Shown: in pieces, positions 7,141 to 11,487 of the stretch
Layout of the letters: each line of letters starts with the position of its first letter
Numbering within the stretch: the first letter of the stretch is position 1
Assembly (NCBI GenBank): GCA_029933495.1
Contig: JAOZOC010000053.1
Location: 1 to 11,487 of the forward strand
From: Bacteroidales bacterium
Lineage (GTDB): Bacteria; Bacteroidota; Bacteroidia; Bacteroidales; JAADJA01
Direction of reading: 5' to 3'
DNA length: 11,487 nt
Position numbers and translations under genes: made by a program
The notes under the pieces: generated by a model
Databases searched by the model: none
Seen by the model: the letters and a program-made list of their open reading frames with translations, nothing else
Told to the model about the DNA's origin: nothing

Positions 7141-7148
7141 CAAAAATA
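7141..7148 (-). promoter_or_regulatory. Putative -7 element of the parAB promoter
   Basis: The minus strand reads TATTTTTG, a perfect TAnnTTTG match, about 43 bp before the parA ATG. No good TTG lies at the expected -33 distance. The same octamer precedes higB. Confidence 0.5.
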
Positions 7149-7222
7149 CAATTTATAACCCCAGCCTGATTAAAGAAAATATTAACAATTACAGGGAGTC
7201 TGTTAACATCTATTACAATTAC

Positions 7223-7261
7223 TATAAAAACAAAAAGGCTGTTCACCAAAGCAAACAGCCT
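7223..7261 (-). terminator. Intrinsic terminator of the DUF3276 gene
   Basis: On the minus strand the stem AGGCTGTT/AACAGCCT (8 bp, 7261-7254 with 7243-7236, 10-nt loop) is followed by TTTTTGTTTTTAT. It lies 21 bp past the DUF3276 stop and upstream of the parA promoter, so it separates the two transcription units. Confidence 0.88.
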
Positions 7262-7281
7262 GAATATTAATCATGTATAAA

Positions 7282-7722
7282 CTATTCTTTAGTCTCTTCA
7301 GAAGAATCGCTATCAGATGTCTCTGTATCTTTTCCCAGATCTTCAAAGTCAATATCTGTATGCGGGTCAGGAGCTGGCGCAGGAGTAATTGTTTCTGTCT
7401 CCTCTATTTTAATCGGCTCTTCAGGCGCTTTTCCTGTCTGGATAAAATCAATCACATCACTTAAACCATTTGAAAACTTTTCAAAGTCCTCTTTATAAAG
7501 GAACAACTTGTGCTTTTCGTAAAAGAATTTACCCTGTTCATTGTTGAATCTTCTTTTACTTTCGGTAATGGTCAAATAATACTCATTCGACCTGGTAGCT
7601 TTTACATCAAAAAAATAGGTTCTTTTCCCGGCTCTTACGGTTTTGGAAAAAATCTCCTCTCTTACCTGATCATACGAATGATCGGTATTCTGATCTTTGT
7701 CTTTGTTTTCTTGCTCTTCCAT
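7282..7722 (-). CDS. DUF3276 / PUR-alpha-like nucleic-acid-binding protein
   Basis: Residues ~22-97 form the Bacteroidota PUR-like domain: EEIFSKTVRAGKRTYFFDVKA, then RSNEYYLTITESKRRF, then FYEKHKLFLYKEDFEKF, a four-strand-plus-helix repeat rich in aromatic and basic residues. The family is related to PUR-alpha and to the Borrelia protein BpuR, which bind single-stranded DNA or RNA; the cellular role in Bacteroidota is not established. The N-terminus (1-20) is acidic and polar. The C-terminus (about 98-146) is Pro/Glu/Asp/Ser-rich and probably disordered, giving a basic core between acidic ends. The gene is monocistronic, with a strong promoter match upstream and a clear terminator downstream. 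It is divergent from the NlpC/P60 gene. Confidence 0.9.
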   Translation of the reverse strand: MEEQENKDKDQNTDHSYDQVREEIFSKTVRAGKRTYFFDVKATRSNEYYLTITESKRRFNNEQGKFFYEKHKLFLYKEDFEKFSNGLSDVIDFIQTGKAPEEPIKIEETETITPAPAPDPHTDIDFEDLGKDTETSDSDSSEETKE

Positions 7723-7762
7723 ACTAATTCTATTTCAAATATTTCATTTAATTGACACACCG

Positions 7763-7793
7763 CAAATATATATAATTATTTAAACGCTAACAA
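7763..7793 (-). promoter_or_regulatory. Bacteroidetes-type promoter for the DUF3276 gene
   Basis: On the minus strand TTG (7793-7791) is separated by exactly 20 nt from TATATTTG (7770-7763), matching both elements and the spacing. The predicted leader is about 35 nt. This is the best promoter match in the window. Confidence 0.65.
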
Positions 7794-7899
7794 AAAAAAA
7801 TATTTTTTATGATATTATTTTCAAAACTAACTCAAAAGCAATCTTGTATAGACAAAATTTTACTTAGCAGATTTCAAAGACTTCTTGAGAAAAACATTA

Positions 7900-7907
7900 T
7901 ATCTTTG
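7900..7907 (+). promoter_or_regulatory. Putative -7 element for the NlpC/P60 gene
   Basis: TATCTTTG matches TAnnTTTG exactly and ends 23 bp before the ATG. No convincing TTG lies 19-21 nt upstream. It points away from the DUF3276 promoter in the 208-bp divergent spacer. Confidence 0.45.
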
Positions 7908-7930
7908 CACTTTTATTTCATTCACTATTA

Positions 7931-8713
7931 ATGACAGAATTTGGAATTTGCTGTTTAAGCGTCGTGCCTGTCAGGGCTGAGCCTTCGGAAAAAGTTGAAA
8001 TGGTTACACAACTTCTTTTTGGTGAACTTGTAGTTATTAATTCGGGAAATGACGATTGGTATCATATTAGAATTGTATATGATAATTATGAAGGATGGAT
8101 AGACAAAAAAATGATATTGCCTGTTGATGGGGAGGAGTTTACAAATCTTAATATAAGCCTTGTACAACATACAATGGACATTGTTGATGTCGTCAAAAAT
8201 ATCTCAACCGGTGATCTTTTTCCTGTTCTCATAGGAAGTTCAATCAGGAATATTAACGAAAATCATTTCTTTGTTGGTAATAAAAAATATCAGTTTATGG
8301 GTCAATTGACTCAGCACGATTATACTATTAATTATTCAGTTATACTTGAAAATGCCAGATCCTTTTTAAATGCACCATATCTTTGGGGAGGGAAAACTCC
8401 TTTCGGTGTTGATTGCTCGGGTTTCACGCAGCAGGTATTTAAGATTAGCGGGGTGAAATTACTCAGGGATGCCTCACAACAGGCGACTCAGGGTGAGCTG
8501 GTCAGTTTCATCAGTGAATCAGAGCCAGGCGACCTTGCTTTTTTTGATAATGATGAAGGAAAAATTGTTCACGTTGGAATAGTTATGGACAGACAAAAGA
8601 TAATCCATGCATCCGGCAAGGTAAGAATTGACACCATCGACCATCAGGGAATATATAATAATGATACAAAAATCTATACCCATAAACTCAGACTAATCAA
8701 AAGAATCATTTGA
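7931..8713 (+). CDS. C40 (NlpC/P60) cysteine peptidase with N-terminal SH3-like domain, probable cytoplasmic muropeptide endopeptidase
   Basis: The architecture resembles gamma-D-glutamyl-L-diamino acid endopeptidases of the YkfC/AvPCP type. Residues 1-62 resemble a bacterial SH3 domain (VPVRAEPSEKVEMVTQLLFGE ... DDWYHIRIVYDNYEGWIDKKMI). About 65-130 is probably a second SH3-like or linker region. The NlpC/P60 core spans about 135-260: PYLWGGKTPFGVDCSGF contains nucleophile C162, HVGIV contains general base H214, and HASG contains the third polar residue H226. The N-terminus (MTEFGICCLSVV) has no hydrophobic core or cleavage site, so the protein should be cytosolic. This suggests trimming of recycled L-Ala-gamma-D-Glu-diamino acid peptides rather than attack on intact wall. 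It is probably monocistronic, 217 bp ahead of the thioredoxin gene. Confidence 0.9.
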   Translation: MTEFGICCLSVVPVRAEPSEKVEMVTQLLFGELVVINSGNDDWYHIRIVYDNYEGWIDKKMILPVDGEEFTNLNISLVQHTMDIVDVVKNISTGDLFPVLIGSSIRNINENHFFVGNKKYQFMGQLTQHDYTINYSVILENARSFLNAPYLWGGKTPFGVDCSGFTQQVFKISGVKLLRDASQQATQGELVSFISESEPGDLAFFDNDEGKIVHVGIVMDRQKIIHASGKVRIDTIDHQGIYNNDTKIYTHKLRLIKRII

Positions 8714-8725
8714 TTTAAAGAAATT

Positions 8726-8763
8726 CTGTCAGTCTCCTAATCTGAACAAAAAAGAGATGACAG
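8726..8763 (+). repeat. Hairpin after the NlpC/P60 gene
   Basis: CTGTCAGTCTC (8726-8736) pairs with GAGATGACAG (8754-8763) over 10 bp with one bulged G, with a loop of about 17 nt. It begins 12 bp after the stop but has no T-run, so it may stabilise the mRNA end or be a poor terminator. Confidence 0.35.
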
Positions 8764-8871
8764 TAATTTACTTCTAAAGTGAAAAGGATAAAACTTACAT
8801 CATGCTATAATTTATTGAAAAACAGATACTAATTCGAAAATCAGCTAAATCAAATCGCATGAGTATCACTA

Positions 8872-8906
8872 TTTGGCATAGTTTCTGAGAGAGCCGCATA
8901 AATTTA
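8872..8906 (+). promoter_or_regulatory. Possible promoter of the thioredoxin/reductase pair
   Basis: TTTG (8872-8875) is followed after 23 nt by TAAATTTA (8899-8906), which matches TAnnTTTG except for the last base. It lies 24 bp before the ATG at 8931. The A/G-rich AAATAAAAG just before that ATG is the only ribosome-site-like feature. Confidence 0.4.
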
Positions 8907-8930
8907 ATTCATTAACAAAATAAATAAAAG

Positions 8931-9269
8931 ATGTTACAAACAAATTTAAAGCATGTTGAGTCTGAAGCTCAATACAGTGAGATTCTTCAAAATAATGAAA
9001 ATGTGATTATATGCTGTGGTCGTATGGGGCCTATGTGTGTTCCGGTTTACGATGCAATGGAAGATCTGGAAAAAGAATATACAAATGTTAAATTCTATGA
9101 TATGGAGTTTGACATTCCAGATGCACATGTTATTCGTAATCTTCCTGAGTGCAGGGGTTTTATGGGACTTCCGTTTACCGTTTATTATAAAAACGGGAAA
9201 GTTGTTACAGCTACCACAAGCATTCAAAATTATGAACAAATAAAAGAGATTCTTGAAAGAGAATTTTAA
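8931..9269 (+). CDS. Atypical thioredoxin with a C-C-G-R-M-G-P-M-C active-site region
   Basis: The 112-residue product fits a thioredoxin fold. The cis-Pro loop is GLPFTVYYKNGK (P81), and the first beta-strand leads into the active-site helix (NVIICCGRMGPMCVPVYDAMEDL, about 24-46). The usual W-C-G-P-C-K is absent. Aligned on the helix, the first Cys position is Gly (G33-P-M-C36) and only C36 remains, but two Cys (C28, C29) lie upstream, giving C29-x6-C36. A further Cys, C74, sits close to the cis-Pro loop. Redox chemistry could therefore run through C29/C36 or C36/C74; this is inference. The gene is 9 bp ahead of a thioredoxin reductase gene, which strongly suggests a partner pair. I recall similar proteins beside reductases in other anaerobes. 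There is no signal peptide, so it is cytosolic. Confidence 0.85.
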   Translation: MLQTNLKHVESEAQYSEILQNNENVIICCGRMGPMCVPVYDAMEDLEKEYTNVKFYDMEFDIPDAHVIRNLPECRGFMGLPFTVYYKNGKVVTATTSIQNYEQIKEILEREF

Positions 9270-9278
9270 GAATAAGCT

Positions 9279-10208
9279 ATGGAAAGCAATCAGTATGATG
9301 TAATTGTAATCGGGGCCGGACCTGCCGGACTGACGGCAGGAATCTACTCCTCAAGGGCCAAGATAAAAACCCTTATTATTGATACCGGGACAATCGGTGG
9401 CCAGATGATATTGACTTTTGAAATTGCCAACTACCCGGGGGTCGAAAGCACTACAGGATATCAACTGGCTAAAACAATGAAGAACCAGGCAAAAAGTTTT
9501 GGCTGTGACATTTTGTCAAATGTCAGGTTAACGGATGTTGAATTTGATGGCAAAATAAAGTCGGTTACAATTAATGAAAAGGATAAATATACAGCAAAAG
9601 CAATTATCTGGGCAACCGGTGGAAGATCACGAATGCTTAATGTCCCTGGAGAAAAGAAGTTTAAAGGCAGAGGAATTTCATACTGTGCAACCTGTGATGG
9701 AGATTTCTTTCAGGATAAGGAGATTGTTGTTATTGGAGGAGGAAACAGTGCCCTTGAGGAAGCTGTCGCTTTAACAAAGTATGCCAGCAAAGTTACTATT
9801 ATTCACGAGTTTGATCATTTTCAGGCTTTCGAGCATGCAGTTCTGGAAGCAAAGAAAAATCCAAAGATCAGCTTCATAATGGAATCACATGTTCAGGAGT
9901 TCACAGGAAATACCAGTTTGGAAAAGGTCAGAATTAAAAATCTGAAAACCAGCAAAATCACTGAGATGTCAATTGACGGAGCATTCATTTTTGTCGGTTA
10001 CGAAGCCAATAATGATTTCCTGAAGGACAAAGAAATCAAGCTCAACGACTGGAATGAAGTGGTTGTAAACAGCAACTACCAAACAAGTGTAGAAGGGGTT
10101 TTTGCAGCAGGAGATGCTCTGGCAAAAAGATACAGACAAATTACAACTGCGGTTGCTGACGGGACAATAGCTGCTCTAAATGCAATTGAGTATATTAACA
10201 GGAAATAA
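9279..10208 (+). CDS. trxB: Thioredoxin reductase-type flavoprotein with altered dinucleotide-binding motif
   Basis: This flavoprotein transfers electrons through FAD and a redox-active dithiol to the adjacent thioredoxin. The FAD domain has GAGPAG (12-17), IGGQM (39-43) and the late AGDALAKRYRQITTAVADG (277-295). The redox site is CATC (C136, C139). The central nucleotide domain keeps VIGGGNSALEEA (151-162). However, the NADPH 2'-phosphate motif, HRRDxFR in E. coli TrxB, reads HEFDHFQ here (176-182): both arginines and the third Arg are gone, and Glu replaces the first. A Glu at this point usually favours NADH; loss of pyridine-nucleotide use, as in ferredoxin-linked reductases, is an alternative. 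Length (309) is normal. It is co-transcribed with the atypical thioredoxin (9-bp gap). The reductase family is certain; the electron donor is inferred. Confidence 0.93.
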   Translation: MESNQYDVIVIGAGPAGLTAGIYSSRAKIKTLIIDTGTIGGQMILTFEIANYPGVESTTGYQLAKTMKNQAKSFGCDILSNVRLTDVEFDGKIKSVTINEKDKYTAKAIIWATGGRSRMLNVPGEKKFKGRGISYCATCDGDFFQDKEIVVIGGGNSALEEAVALTKYASKVTIIHEFDHFQAFEHAVLEAKKNPKISFIMESHVQEFTGNTSLEKVRIKNLKTSKITEMSIDGAFIFVGYEANNDFLKDKEIKLNDWNEVVVNSNYQTSVEGVFAAGDALAKRYRQITTAVADGTIAALNAIEYINRK

Positions 10209-10225
10209 TGTTAAGAAACTATTAA

Positions 10226-10259
10226 GTTAATAATTATATTAACAAGTCTATTAAGACTT
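10226..10259. repeat. Two A/T-rich palindromes after trxB
   Basis: GTTAATA/TATTAAC (10226-10243, 4-nt loop) is followed directly by AAGTC/GACTT (10244-10259, 6-nt loop). They begin 17 bp after the trxB stop. They may form a weak terminator region or a protein-binding site; no T-run follows. Confidence 0.35.
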
Positions 10260-10322
10260 ACATTCAGATAATCAGGCAATAATGCAATTAAGTGTTAAAA
10301 AGATGAAAAATGTTTATTAATT

Positions 10323-10357
10323 TTTGTTAATGGAAAATGATTTTTTATTTATACTTG
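10323..10357 (+). promoter_or_regulatory. Probable promoter of the TonB-dependent receptor gene
   Basis: TTTG (10323-10326) and TATACTTG (10350-10357; one mismatch to TAnnTTTG) are 23 nt apart. The -7 element lies 37 bp before the ATG, giving a leader of about 30 nt. Confidence 0.45.
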
Positions 10358-10394
10358 CAAGGTAAAAAATAATCCTAACTTAAATTTACATTTT

Positions 10395-11487
10395 ATGAAG
10401 AAAATTTTACTTAATTCATTGCTGATTACTGCTTTCGTGCTGTTCGCAGGTACTATATTCGCACAAAGCGGGATCAAAGGTGTCATTAAAGATAGTGACA
10501 CAAGGGAAACTCTTATCGGGGCAAATATCACACTCGAAGGGACTACTTATGGAACAGTCACTGATACTGACGGGAACTTCACCTTGGAAGCTCCTGCAGG
10601 AAGTTATGTTCTAGATATCAGTTATGTCGGTTATGAGACAGAGAAAATTGATATAAAAATTGAAGATGGCAAATTCACAAAACTTGGTTCTATCTCTTTA
10701 AGCGCTAGCGCAATAGGCCTTGGAGGTGTGAGTGTTATTGCTGACTATGCGAAAGATCGTGAAACTCCTGTTGCATTATCCAATGTAACAAAGAAAGAAT
10801 TGGAATTCAGATTGGGTTCTCGGGATCTCCCATTGGTTATGAATGCGACACCTTCTGTGTATGCTACTACACAAGGTGGAGGTGCAGGAGATGCACGTAT
10901 CAATGTTCGTGGTTTTAACCAAAGAAATGTGGCTATTATGATTAACGGTGTTCCTGTTAATGATATGGAAAATGGTTGGGTTTATTGGTCAAACTGGGAT
11001 GGAATTGCAGATGCAACTTCTTCTATTCAAATGCAGAGAGGTTTAAGTGCTGTTAATCTTGCAACCCCTTCTATTGGAGGGACAATGAACATATTAACTA
11101 GCCCTGCAGATATGAAAGGCGGGGGCTCTGCAAGATTTGAGTACGGTTCAGGAAATTTTATGAAAGCTACGCTTTCAGGACATACTGGGTTGATTAATGA
11201 AAAATTTGCTGTGAGCGTTAGTGCTGTTCGCAAAGTCGGGCAAGGTGTAATTGACAAAACCTGGACTGATGCCTGGGCATATTACCTTGGCGCAAGTTAC
11301 AATATCAGCAAGAACCACCGTTTGGAAATTTATGCTGTGGGTGCACCCCAACGACACGGACAAAATCTATATAAGCAAAATGTTGCTGCTTATGATAGTA
11401 CCTATGCAAAAGATATAGGAGCAGACCAAAGTACTATTGATAAATTTCAGCAGTCTGACAGAGGTAGATTATATAACGAAAACTGGG
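10395..11487 (+). CDS. TonB-dependent outer membrane receptor with carboxypeptidase-like N-terminal domain (3'-truncated by window edge)
   Basis: The frame stays open to the window end, giving 364 codons of a protein that in this family is usually 700-1000 residues. Residues 1-23 are a signal peptide (MKK, hydrophobic core, cut after IFA-Q). Residues 25-105 form a carboxypeptidase D regulatory-like domain: IKGVIKDSDTRETLIGANI, GTVTDTDGNFTL and ISYVGYET. The plug follows: ATPSVYATTQGGGAGDARINVRGF (151-174), AIMINGVPVNDMENGWVYWSNW (180-201), and IGGTMNILTSP (227-237). After it, the first barrel strands begin (SARFEYGSGNF, ATLSGHTG). The family imports substrates too large for porins, powered by TonB. 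The DMENGWVYWSNW plug variant recurs in Bacteroidota receptors. No SusD partner is visible, though one could lie to the right. The substrate cannot be deduced. Confidence 0.93.
   Translation, partial: MKKILLNSLLITAFVLFAGTIFAQSGIKGVIKDSDTRETLIGANITLEGTTYGTVTDTDGNFTLEAPAGSYVLDISYVGYETEKIDIKIEDGKFTKLGSISLSASAIGLGGVSVIADYAKDRETPVALSNVTKKELEFRLGSRDLPLVMNATPSVYATTQGGGAGDARINVRGFNQRNVAIMINGVPVNDMENGWVYWSNWDGIADATSSIQMQRGLSAVNLATPSIGGTMNILTSPADMKGGGSARFEYGSGNFMKATLSGHTGLINEKFAVSVSAVRKVGQGVIDKTWTDAWAYYLGASYNISKNHRLEIYAVGAPQRHGQNLYKQNVAAYDSTYAKDIGADQSTIDKFQQSDRGRLYNENW

Noticed and set aside
9678..9693. Broken or pseudogenised thioredoxin reductase
   Set aside because: Despite the altered nucleotide motif, the frame is full length and the CATC site, both glycine-rich loops and the C-terminal FAD motif are intact, so the change looks functional rather than decay.
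11027..11363. Minus-strand open frames near the right end
   Set aside because: They are antisense to a continuous TonB-dependent receptor frame with clear plug motifs.

Overview
This window comes from a member of the Bacteroidota, most likely an anaerobic Bacteroidales/Marinilabiliales-type organism. The evidence is the A+T-rich DNA and several promoter-like sites of the Bacteroidetes form (TTG, about 20 nt, TAnnTTTG). Start codons also generally lack a Shine-Dalgarno sequence. The gene content agrees: a TonB-dependent receptor with a carboxypeptidase-like N-terminal domain, a DUF5683 protein, a DUF3276/PUR-like protein, and a lipoprotein with an acidic/lysine motif after the lipid-bearing cysteine. 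No rRNA, tRNA, CRISPR array or insertion sequence was seen.

Layout. Positions 1-1713 (+) hold the C-terminal 570 residues of a dipeptidyl-peptidase IV (S9B) exopeptidase whose start lies outside the window. A lipoprotein gene with two related extracellular domains follows (1925-2968, +). It ends at a strong hairpin terminator (2989-3021) that also serves the leftward genes. The leftward block, in its own reading order, is DUF3276/PUR (7722-7282, with its own promoter and terminator), then parA-parB (7098-5406, overlapping by 11 bp). It continues with a DUF5683 membrane protein (promoter inside the end of parB), a HigB/HigA toxin-antitoxin pair, and dapB (lysine/diaminopimelate synthesis). Rightward from 7931 come a signal-peptide-less NlpC/P60 peptidase with an SH3-like N-terminus, an atypical thioredoxin, a thioredoxin reductase with an altered dinucleotide-binding motif, and the first 364 codons of a TonB-dependent receptor that runs off the right edge.

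How the genes fit together. ParA/ParB segregate the chromosome. DUF5683 and dapB are common neighbours of parAB in Bacteroidota, from memory of the phylum. Here a higBA module sits between DUF5683 and dapB, and the antitoxin stop codon is one base from the dapB start, so an addiction module appears transcriptionally and translationally coupled to an essential biosynthetic gene. The thioredoxin/thioredoxin reductase pair is nine bases apart and unusual on both sides. The thioredoxin lacks the normal CxxC motif and has a C-C-G-R-M-G-P-M-C loop. The reductase keeps its CATC redox site but has lost the arginines that read the NADPH 2'-phosphate, with a Glu in place of the first. Together they look like a dedicated redox couple that does not use NADPH. 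These two systems and the duplicated surface lipoprotein are the most interesting content; the rest is ordinary Bacteroidota housekeeping.
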